Assembly (NCBI RefSeq): GCF_000734895.2
Contig: NZ_CP011382.1
Location: 4,566,700 to 4,630,699, forward strand
Reading direction: 5' to 3'
DNA from: Calothrix sp. 336/3
GTDB taxonomy: Bacteria; Cyanobacteriota; Cyanobacteriia; Cyanobacteriales; Nostocaceae
Length of the DNA: 64,000 bases
This document shows, piece after piece, positions 50,275 through 57,713 of this stretch. Positions within the stretch are counted from its first letter, which is position 1. The number at the start of each line of letters is the position of its first letter. The notes below the pieces were generated by a model. It was given only the letters and a program-made list of their open reading frames with translations, was not told the origin of the DNA and ran no database searches. The translations under genes and the position numbers were made by a program.

Positions 50275-50910
50275 TTAAGATAATGTTTGTCTGAGTTTTT
50301 GCGCTCGTGCGGCGATCGCCTGCCAATTATTGCTAGCCACTAACTCCTGGGGAAACAACTCTCCACTTAAACCGACTGCAACAGCACCAGCTTTGATAAA
50401 ATCCTGGGCATTGTCTAAGGTAACGCCCCCTGTAGGAATTAAGGGTATTTGCGGTAATGGTGCTCGCAAGCTTTTGATATAACTGATACCACCAAGGGAT
50501 GAGACTGGGAAGACTTTGACACAGCTAGCACCATATTGCCAAGCTGTAACTATTTCCGTAGGTGTAAGTGCCCCTGGGATAATTGGTATATTTTCTTGCC
50601 TTGCAATTGCTAGCATCTCCACATCAAGGTGAGGTGTAAATAAGAACTTAGCTCCCGTCGCGATCGCTTCTTGCAGATGTTGTCTGTGGAGCAATGTTCC
50701 TGCACCAATCACACAGTCAGGTAACTCTGCTTGTAAGATATTGATTAATTCTGCGGGGCGATCGCTATTCCAGGTAATCTCAATTAAATCCATTCCTGCT
50801 GCTGCCATCGCTAAAGCCATTTTTTTTCCCAGAGAGATTTCTGGCGCACGAATCACGGCGATCGCTCGATACTTTTTAACTAAGGTTAACCAACTTTGAT
50901 GCAATTCCAT
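50275..50910 (-). CDS. eda: KDPG/KHG-type aldolase
   Basis: The 211-residue protein has the KDPG aldolase pattern: AVIRAPE near the N-terminus, LIEITWNSDRPAELI, VIGAGTLLH, KFLFTPHLDVEML with the PH motif, and GASCVKVFPVSSLGG, whose Lys forms the Schiff base. GGVTLDNAQDFIKAGAVAVG follows. It splits 2-keto-3-deoxy-6-phosphogluconate into pyruvate and glyceraldehyde 3-phosphate, the last step of the Entner-Doudoroff route, and may also act on 4-hydroxy-2-oxoglutarate. It appears to be a single gene. Confidence 0.92.
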   Translation of the reverse strand: MELHQSWLTLVKKYRAIAVIRAPEISLGKKMALAMAAAGMDLIEITWNSDRPAELINILQAELPDCVIGAGTLLHRQHLQEAIATGAKFLFTPHLDVEMLAIARQENIPIIPGALTPTEIVTAWQYGASCVKVFPVSSLGGISYIKSLRAPLPQIPLIPTGGVTLDNAQDFIKAGAVAVGLSGELFPQELVASNNWQAIAARAQKLRQTLS

Positions 50911-51094
50911 TCTTCATATATTTTGATAGCCAGAGAATAATTATATATTTACTATTTTTCTCAATCAAAAATGTTTTGATATTCTTTTCCTAGCTAATAG
51001 CCAAATTGCATAAATTAGCTATCTGATTTATGGCTGCCATCACTGAATTATACCTGATTATTTTGACATATTCTCCTCACCAACTTGCTTGCCA

Positions 51095-52225
51095 TTATCC
51101 CCATAATCGTCTACCAATTTTACCTTTTAACCTTTCGTGGGTATCTGCTAATAAATGCGGAATATTTAAATTTTCTGGACACCTTGGTAAACATTCACCA
51201 CATTCTGTACATTTATCTGCCTTCATTCCAGGAAACCAATGTCCAGCATTTTCAAACATGCCGTAACGATATTCTCCATAATCATTCATATCATAGGCAA
51301 CTGCTAAATTTCTTAGCCTTAAAACTTCCGGAATATTGATATTTTCTGGACAAGGTAAACATTGATAGCACTGACTACATTTGTCTGTATTTAAAGCTTG
51401 ATCATAGTAATTTTCTATCCTCTCAATTGTGGTTATTTCTTCTATCGTTAATTCCCTATCTCTCTCTGCAACCTGTAGCGGAATAATTAATTCCTGAGGG
51501 TTTGCTGCTCCCACACTCAGGGTAGAAATTCTCTGATCTGCAAGTAAAAAACGATAGTTTAACTCCAACGGAGAAAAAGGATGACACAAGTTTGCCAGTT
51601 TTTGGGGAGGTGTGTAGAGTTTTCCGCCTTTATCTGCTGGGGAGATAATAAATATACCCATATCCTTAGCCGCAGCAACTTCCAATACTGGAGCATTGCG
51701 TTGAAAAAAATAGTAATAATGCAGATTGACGAAACTAAAAAAATCTGTATTTATAGAGTGGAGAATAATTTCTAAAGGGGCGTGAGTCGAAAAACCAATG
51801 TATTTAACTCTGCCATCATCGACAGCTTTTTGTACTGCTGCCATACAACCATTTTGGGCTTTTACCCACTCCAAATGCTCCCAAGTGTTTAAACCATGAA
51901 TCCCTAGACAGTCAAGATAATCTACTTGCAACCGTTCTAGGGACTCATCAATATAGCGACTCATGGTGTCTGCGTCTGGAGTCGGAGGAATCTTGCTGGT
52001 GATGTGTAGTTGCGATCGCGGTACGGATAAGCCCCGTTTCAAGGCTGTGCCTAAATACTCCTCACTTTTTCCATAGCCGCGTGCAGTTTCAATATGGTTA
52101 ATTCCCAGAGCTATAGCCTTTTCTATGGTTTGCCATGCATTTTCTGAATCAGCAAGATAACGCATGGTTCCCAGAGAAAATACTGAGAGGTGCAGATTAG
52201 TTTTACCAAAACGTCGGTATCGCAT
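51095..52225 (-). CDS. Aldo/keto reductase with C-terminal 4Fe-4S ferredoxin-like domain
   Basis: The 376-residue protein begins MRYRRFGKTNLHLSVFSLGT, typical of the aldo/keto reductase barrel. It contains ARGYGKSEEYLG (catalytic Tyr), YLDCLGIHGLNTWEHLEW and YIGFSTHAPLEI. The last 100 residues carry two Cys clusters, KCSQCYQCLPCPENINIP and KCTECGECLPRCPENLNIP, which are of the 4Fe-4S type. Such fused enzymes are common in cyanobacteria and anaerobes; the substrate is unknown. It appears to be a single gene. Confidence 0.92.
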   Translation of the reverse strand: MRYRRFGKTNLHLSVFSLGTMRYLADSENAWQTIEKAIALGINHIETARGYGKSEEYLGTALKRGLSVPRSQLHITSKIPPTPDADTMSRYIDESLERLQVDYLDCLGIHGLNTWEHLEWVKAQNGCMAAVQKAVDDGRVKYIGFSTHAPLEIILHSINTDFFSFVNLHYYYFFQRNAPVLEVAAAKDMGIFIISPADKGGKLYTPPQKLANLCHPFSPLELNYRFLLADQRISTLSVGAANPQELIIPLQVAERDRELTIEEITTIERIENYYDQALNTDKCSQCYQCLPCPENINIPEVLRLRNLAVAYDMNDYGEYRYGMFENAGHWFPGMKADKCTECGECLPRCPENLNIPHLLADTHERLKGKIGRRLWG

Positions 52226-52409
52226 CTGTGTGAGTTAGGGTTTTCAACTTGAAAATAGAGATTTTAGTCGAAGAAGAGTTGACAATGGAGTGACAAAACT
52301 CCTGATCTCAATTTCCCATGATTAGCCTCAAATTGCGAAAAATCGACATCAGTATGAATGCAGACAACGCTTGGAGTCGGAATATCAAGATTATTTCTGA
52401 TGTTTCTCC

Positions 52410-52910
52410 TTAGCTGTCTTCATTTCCAAAACGCTTGATTAAATCTTCAGGACGCAGGTTAGAGACGAATTCCCGGAAAGCTTCCTGTTCTGCTTCATCT
52501 GCATCCCGATCCACAGGAATTGATGCATCGGCAATGACTTCTTCCATCACCCAGATAGGGCTATTGGTACGCAGAGCAACGGCGATCGCGTCACTCGGAC
52601 GAGCATCAATTTCTTTCTTGATTTCCCCTTGACTGAGAATTAATGCTGCATAGAAAGTATCCTTTTGTAAAGAATGAATAATCACCCGCTCCAGAGTCAT
52701 ATTCCACGCCTCTAGAATATTTACAATCAAGTCATGAGTTAAAGGGCGAGGTGGCTTCTGATTAATATCTAATGCGCCCATGATGGCTTTCGCCTGTTCT
52801 TGCCCAATATATATCGGCAAAGCGCGGCGTTCAGAAGCATCTTTCAACAGTACAATAGGGCTGCGGGTTATGGCATCTAATGCTATGCCAGCGACTCTCA
52901 TTTCAATCAT
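52410..52910 (-). CDS. Bifunctional nuclease family protein (DUF151)
   Basis: The 166-residue protein contains MRVAGIALDAITRSPIVLLKD, RALPIYIGQEQAKAIMGAL and the family hallmark EIDARPSDAIAVALRTNSPI. These fit the DUF151/BFN family, first described in plants as a bifunctional RNase/DNase and found as a conserved single gene in cyanobacteria. The acidic C-terminus (RDADEAEQEAFREFV) is usual. It is divergent from ribE. Confidence 0.9.
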   Translation of the reverse strand: MIEMRVAGIALDAITRSPIVLLKDASERRALPIYIGQEQAKAIMGALDINQKPPRPLTHDLIVNILEAWNMTLERVIIHSLQKDTFYAALILSQGEIKKEIDARPSDAIAVALRTNSPIWVMEEVIADASIPVDRDADEAEQEAFREFVSNLRPEDLIKRFGNEDS

Positions 52911-53251
52911 TGGCTAAGCCTCTACAATCCTTTGAGCGCGGGGAAAACTATGTAACAAATCATACTCTTGTGTGCCAAATAAAGAGACAAGTCTAAACAT
53001 AAGAGTTTATTTTCTATAATTGCTTCTATTAAACTCCCAAATTGTAGTGAATACCAGAGTAGGTTCAATTAGTTTACTTCAACAATAATCTCCCAATTCA
53101 AGTATGCCTTGCATTGGTAACTGGTGTGTTGAGATTGAGATAGAAAAAACGTCACAAAATATACTTAAACCTCGTACTTTGTTATGCAAATAAATTTTGC
53201 ATTTTCAGGCACATTTGACAGTAAATACAATTATAGATAGATAAAACAGCC
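52911..53251. other. Divergent intergenic region before ribE
   Basis: This 341-bp region lies between divergent genes and must carry both promoters. I checked for the conserved FMN (RFN) riboswitch core seen before some riboflavin genes and did not recognise it. Confidence 0.4.
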
Positions 53252-53917
53252 GTGTTTACAGGATTAATCCAAGCATTAGGAACCGTCAAACCTCTAGGGG
53301 GAGACTCTTGGCAAATAACTTGCGTGACTCAAGCAGAAACAATGATGCTGGATCTCGCCTATGGTGATAGTGTGGCAGTGGATGGAGTGTGTTTAACAGT
53401 AGAAGAAGTTTCTTCCCGTGGCTTTACTGCTACTGCTTCGCCGGAAACTCTTCGTCGTACTACCCTGGGAATGGACTCCCCAGAAGGGAAGTATGTCAAT
53501 CTGGAAACTTCCCTAAGGGTTGGTGGCAAGGTTGGAGGACATTTTGTTATGGGACACGTTGATGGTGTTGGGCAGTTAGTTGCTGCTGAGAAAACAGCTA
53601 CTTCCTGGGAAATGACTTTTACTGCACCAGAGGCGATCGCCCGTTATCTTGTTCCCAAAGGTAGTATTGCGATTAATGGCATCAGTCTTACCGTTGCTAA
53701 CTACAACCATGAACTATCTCAGTTTACAGTCGCGGTTATTCCCATTACCTACAGTGACACTAATTTACGTCACCTACTTCCTGGTAGTTGGGTAAATCTC
53801 GAAGGTGATATTCTCGGAAAGTACGTGGAAAAATTCCTCAACCCCAGAAAAGCAACGGAAAGTTCAGTCTCTGACTCTATTTCTTTAGCATTCCTTGCAG
53901 AAAATGGTTATTTGTAA
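53252..53917 (+). CDS. ribE: Riboflavin synthase alpha chain
   Basis: The 221-residue protein starts at GTG with MFTGLIQALGTVK. It is built from two lumazine-binding repeats: the first has DSVAVDGVCLTVEEV and VNLETSLRVGGKVGGHFVMGHVDG-type sequence, the second GSIAINGISLTVANY and VNLEGDILGKYVEKFL. It converts two 6,7-dimethyl-8-ribityllumazine molecules to riboflavin plus a pyrimidine. Length and motifs are normal. It converges with the CPBP protease gene (18-bp gap). Confidence 0.96.
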   Translation: MFTGLIQALGTVKPLGGDSWQITCVTQAETMMLDLAYGDSVAVDGVCLTVEEVSSRGFTATASPETLRRTTLGMDSPEGKYVNLETSLRVGGKVGGHFVMGHVDGVGQLVAAEKTATSWEMTFTAPEAIARYLVPKGSIAINGISLTVANYNHELSQFTVAVIPITYSDTNLRHLLPGSWVNLEGDILGKYVEKFLNPRKATESSVSDSISLAFLAENGYL

Positions 53918-53935
53918 GGAAACAGGCAACAGCTG

Positions 53936-54814
53936 CTATTGACTAGAAAGAAATTCCTTACCCTTTCCCCTTAACCTCATCCCCCAAGCCAAAATTCCCA
54001 TAAACCCAACTCCCATCACCCCCATCAAGGGATTGTGATGAATACCTGTCACCCAATCCGGAACGACTCCTGTGTATTTCGTCAGTTGCCCGACATTTAT
54101 CATGTAATATCCCCAAACTAAACCCCCATGCAAACCAATGGGTAAGCCAAGTCTACCTCTACGCCAGCGCTTTCCCCAGACTTGAGTTAAACCCAACAGT
54201 AAAAGTGCAGGAAATTGGGGTAAGGTTTGCAGGATTGCCTCTAAAGGTTTAATAAAATGTAAGCTGGCAAAAATCACAGCATCTGCCCATAATGCTGTAG
54301 ATGGGGTGTATTCATGATGTAACTCTTCTAGTAACCATCCCCGAAAGAATAATTCTTCTGCAAAACCTACTCCCAAACCTACAGCTAAACCTTCTAAAGC
54401 TATTTGAGTGAAAAATATAGGGGATTGTTGCCACCTCAACCAACCGAAAAACCCCTGTAAACCAAATAATATCAGTACACTACTTAACCCTATTGCCAAT
54501 CCCTGTACCGTTTCCACTACATTTTGGCGGGAAATCTCTAAACCATAATATTTAAAAGTATCTGTCCTCTGGTAAATTTGTTGACTCCACAACCTCAGTA
54601 AAAACAGAAATTCTGCATATAACACCACCATCGTCACGATACTAACTGTATTAGAGTCGAGTTTGATCGTCACAAAGGGGGCGATCGCTGGAAACCATAA
54701 CAGTAAATATATGGGTGCTGCTACAGGCAACCACATTAATAACAAGACAAAAATAAAACCACCCACACGTAAAAAGATGGGACGGTTTTGTAAATAAGCC
54801 AAATTAATTCTCAT
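53936..54814 (-). CDS. CPBP-family intramembrane metalloprotease
   Basis: I choose the ATG at 54814 (292 residues, MRINLAYLQNRPIFLRVG); an earlier ATG at 54880 adds 22 residues without family sequence. It has about eight membrane segments. The CPBP (CAAX protease/bacteriocin-processing) motifs are FAEELFFRGWLLEEL, ASLHFIKP and GLPIGLHGGLVW. Such proteins may process prenylated or membrane proteins; the target is unknown. It lies downstream of clpS on the same strand. Confidence 0.88.
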   Translation of the reverse strand: MRINLAYLQNRPIFLRVGGFIFVLLLMWLPVAAPIYLLLWFPAIAPFVTIKLDSNTVSIVTMVVLYAEFLFLLRLWSQQIYQRTDTFKYYGLEISRQNVVETVQGLAIGLSSVLILFGLQGFFGWLRWQQSPIFFTQIALEGLAVGLGVGFAEELFFRGWLLEELHHEYTPSTALWADAVIFASLHFIKPLEAILQTLPQFPALLLLGLTQVWGKRWRRGRLGLPIGLHGGLVWGYYMINVGQLTKYTGVVPDWVTGIHHNPLMGVMGVGFMGILAWGMRLRGKGKEFLSSQ

Positions 54815-54903
54815 ACCAGACTTGCTCAGCAGCCCTGAGTCACAATGAAGAAGACAGGAATAGGGAACAGATTTTCTCATTCCCTGTTCCTTTCTACGAT
54901 AAA

Positions 54904-55185
54904 TTACTCATCTGGTTCAATAGTACTTGTCAATCCATGACTCTTGAGAGTCTCACAATAAAACTCAGCGTGTTCTTGGGCACAAGTAATGACTAAAGCT
55001 AACCCGTTTGTATGCGCTTCCATCATAATACTCACAGCCTGGGGTTGAGTCAGGCTAGGTACAGTCGTTAGCAAAGTATGAACAACAAACTCCATAGAGT
55101 TGTAGGTATCGTTATGGAGCAAAACGCGGTATTGGGGGGCTAACTTGCGAGATGTAGAACTCTTTGACAGGGTTTCAACTGACAC
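54904..55185 (-). CDS. clpS: ATP-dependent Clp protease adaptor ClpS
   Basis: The 93-residue protein (GTG start) has the ClpS core: YRVLLHNDTYNSMEFVVHTL, then SIMMEAHTNGLALVITCAQE and an EHAEFYCETLKSHGLTSTIE end. It binds N-degron substrates and hands them to ClpC/ClpP. Cyanobacteria often carry two paralogues; this resembles the common ClpS1 form, but I cannot separate them firmly. The CPBP protease gene follows after about 90 bp. Confidence 0.93.
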   Translation of the reverse strand: MSVETLSKSSTSRKLAPQYRVLLHNDTYNSMEFVVHTLLTTVPSLTQPQAVSIMMEAHTNGLALVITCAQEHAEFYCETLKSHGLTSTIEPDE

Positions 55186-55676
55186 GACTCTTTGCTCTTT
55201 TCTTGACTACAGTAAAGTTTAACTTTTGCAATGACTTTTAAGAGTTATTTAACTATTGTATCTTAATTTTTGCAACAAAATATAATGATAAAACAGATTC
55301 TTGCTATAGGTTGCTTCCTTGCCGAATCACCCTAAATCTGAAATTTCCACAGTTGCAAAATTTTATCCTGGAATATAAAAATAGCTGACTCCACTCAGCT
55401 TTGAAAATGCAAAAAAATCAATCATTAAAGTAGCCATCATGAATTCCATATGCAAGTACACATAAAAAAAATTGATGTTCTTCCTGTTTGGGGAATAGGG
55501 GGTATTACTTTCAAGTTAGCTTCACCATAGTGTCTAAACGCACAGTATCTGGCTTTGCAGTTCAGTGAAGTATTCCCTTAAACTCCGTAATTACAAGGCT
55601 TTTCACGATTTTACATCCTGTTATATAGATAGATTTATTTCCACAGAATTACTTAAGTGCATTTATTCAATAGACT
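55186..55676. other. Intergenic gap, AT-rich
   Basis: This 491-bp gap lies between divergent genes. It is AT-rich and holds no supported gene or evident repeat; presumably both promoters are here. Confidence 0.4.
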
Positions 55677-56030
55677 ATGGAAAATAACTTACATTTTCAT
55701 CCAGGACAGATAGTTTATTTAGAACATCTTGAAAAGAAACTCTATACAGAGGTGATTCAACTTGTGACTCCCCGTCAGATGTGCTGGGTTCGTCCTTTAT
55801 TTTTGCTTGACTTTACCCAGGAATCTCCCCGTGTCATAGATTTAAGAGAAACGCCAGATTTACTTTGGGCTTTAAATTCTTTTCAACCTGCTCTGGATAC
55901 AGAAGTAATTGATTCTCTCACAAAAATTCTGATTAAAGAAACAAAACCAGAATTAAAAAACTTTGCCAAACAAGAGCTACATCAATTCATTCAGGAAATT
56001 TGGCAGGCAAATCATCTCAGCAAGAATTAG
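55677..56030 (+). CDS. Small conserved-looking cyanobacterial protein
   Basis: The 117-residue product starts MENNLHFHPGQIVYLEHLEK. It contains KLYTEVIQLVTPRQMCWVRP and LFLLDFTQESPRVIDLRETP, with an alpha-helical C-terminus. Composition is that of a soluble protein. The beta-rich start may be an SH3-like barrel, but this is only a guess. I do not recognise a named family. Confidence 0.65.
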   Translation: MENNLHFHPGQIVYLEHLEKKLYTEVIQLVTPRQMCWVRPLFLLDFTQESPRVIDLRETPDLLWALNSFQPALDTEVIDSLTKILIKETKPELKNFAKQELHQFIQEIWQANHLSKN

Positions 56031-56340
56031 GTTTTCACCACCAACAATAGTAATACTATGGTATCAAAACAAACTCATAGAAAAGTGGTTATTTCACTCA
56101 GCAGTTAGAATGGAGTATCTCCAGTTCAGGTTATTGCTCAACACTTTTTTTGGGAGTTCTCCAAATTATATAGAGAGTTTTTGAGTCTCAGTTGCCACTT
56201 TATTGCAAGACTATCCGAAATCCTGGGTGGAATTCTTGTAAAGACTTAATGGTAGTGATTTAGTCAGCCTCGTTAGATATGAATGCGATTCACAGAAGCG
56301 GGGACATACTGAAATATTTTGCCATATTTGGTGAATTGAC
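56031..56340. other. Intergenic gap between convergent hypothetical genes
   Basis: This 310-bp gap separates two convergent small genes. I see no clear terminator hairpin, repeat or gene. Confidence 0.4.
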
Positions 56341-56541
56341 CTATAGCCCCAAGCTGGGAACTAGCTTAACTCTTCCAGCATCCATTTCTGCCATCAGTAG
56401 TTCTAATGCTTCGTAATCAACGTCTGAAATATAACCCATTTGGGTCAATTCAGTGTTAATTTCATTTTCTATCTCAGGAGTTAATTTCTTGATATCTAGC
56501 GCTTTGGCAACTAGCTGACGAATTGCGTACTTAGACTTCAT
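56341..56541 (-). CDS. Small helical hypothetical protein
   Basis: The 66-residue product starts MKSKYAIRQLVAKALDIKKL. It contains TPEIENEINTELTQMGYISD and DYEALELLMAEMDAGRVKL. It is strongly helical and acidic in the middle. I do not recognise a named family. No close partner on its strand is seen. Confidence 0.6.
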   Translation of the reverse strand: MKSKYAIRQLVAKALDIKKLTPEIENEINTELTQMGYISDVDYEALELLMAEMDAGRVKLVPSLGL

Positions 56542-56989
56542 AAAAAAGCTACCAACTTATTTTCTATTAATTATCCAAGGTGGAGGTGAGCATGAAGCGT
56601 GATCTCGATACAGCTAGGTCGGTGATCTGGATCACATCTACTGGTATTTATCCAGTAACTTTTGAGGGTTGTTTATCCAAAATTAAGAATATCATCCCTA
56701 AGATATGTAACCCCTAGTTTTACTGATTAATTAAGCTTTTCGTACTGTAAGTTACTAAATGGTTGCCAGAAAACTACCATGCCATTTATTTATCGTTGAT
56801 TGTCCCTATGGAAAAGTATATTTACATACACTTTCCTATAGGATTATGACAATCTTTAAACATGAATGCGATCGCAATAAAGATTTAGCAAAGAGACTTC
56901 TGACGAATGGTCGATGCCAGAAAAAACAGATTATGGTCGAATACATCTATCAACGAAATTTTCGACAAATCAAAAATTAGGTTTTCACT
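56542..56989. other. Intergenic region upstream of the STAS gene
   Basis: This gap of about 450 bp contains an imperfect 16-bp inverted repeat at 56805-56842. A 73-codon frame at 56759-56980 overlaps this repeat and has weak coding character, so I leave it out. Confidence 0.45.
56805..56842. promoter_or_regulatory. Imperfect inverted repeat upstream of the STAS gene
   Basis: CCTATGGAAAAGTATA (56805-56820) faces TACACTTTCCTATAGG (56827-56842) across a 6-nt spacer. Thirteen of 16 positions match, and the other three can pair as G-U in RNA. It could be an operator or a leader hairpin. Confidence 0.5.
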
Positions 56990-57313
56990 ATGCAAACAAC
57001 AGTTAACTATCCCAAAATTTCAGTCATTCGTCCCCAAGGATGCTTAAACGTCACTAACGCTCTAGAATTTGAACGTGATTTAACTCAACAACTCGTACAA
57101 CACAAAGTTTCAGTCTTGGTAATTGACTTAGGACTGGTGGAATTGCTCGACAGTACAGGATTAATGGCTCTCATCTCAGGATTAAAACTCGCCCAGAGCG
57201 TCGGTAGTCATTTTCGTCTCTGTTCTGTGTCTCCAGCCATTCGGATGATTTTTGAAGTCACACAGTTAGAATCGGTGTTTGAAATTTCAGAAGGGGATAT
57301 CCTTGTTGCTTAG
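56990..57313 (+). CDS. STAS-domain anti-sigma factor antagonist-like protein
   Basis: The 107-residue protein is a single STAS domain. It starts MQTTVNYPKISVIRPQGCLN and contains LVIDLGLVELLDSTGLMALI, where the Ser in LDST is the usual phosphorylation site. In the SpoIIAA/RsbV family, the unphosphorylated form binds an anti-sigma kinase. Cyanobacteria have several such proteins, acting in partner-switching regulation. No kinase or phosphatase partner gene is adjacent. Confidence 0.88.
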   Translation: MQTTVNYPKISVIRPQGCLNVTNALEFERDLTQQLVQHKVSVLVIDLGLVELLDSTGLMALISGLKLAQSVGSHFRLCSVSPAIRMIFEVTQLESVFEISEGDILVA

Positions 57314-57713
57314 GTTAAGCGTTCTTATTTCTAAGAACTAGGGTACGTCAGAACCAATAAGCTACGCCTATAACTGCCTAGCTGCGGTCACGCTATGTTA
57401 TCCAATCACAGGCAGCTACTTTATACACTTTTATACACTTCTAGTACTGATAAAAATATCAAGAGTCCTTGACATTTGTCCCCGTCTTGTTCATCACCCA
57501 GGAAATGAAATTGGAGTCACCCAAACCAAAACTCCAATTTCTGCCAATATTGGGAATATATTTGCTAAATCAGTCGAATTGGGCAATTTTTGAGAATATA
57601 AATCAATTAAATAATCATTAAACCACTGCTATCTTCTCTTGAATTACACGGAATCAATGGTAATGTTGGAGGTAATATAGCTGTAATTTATTAAGTAGCT
57701 AGAAGATAGCGCA
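57314..57713. other. Intergenic gap before the radical-SAM gene
   Basis: This 400-bp gap contains a short TTTATACACTT tandem repeat near 57420-57441. No gene is visible. It presumably holds the promoter of the radical-SAM gene, whose start is GTG. Confidence 0.4.

Noticed and set aside
52911-53251. Possible FMN riboswitch before ribE
   Set aside because: The conserved RFN core segments were not recognisable in the sequence.
56759-56980. 73-codon frame just before the STAS gene
   Set aside because: It runs through an inverted repeat, has an unusual composition and lacks a ribosome-binding site.
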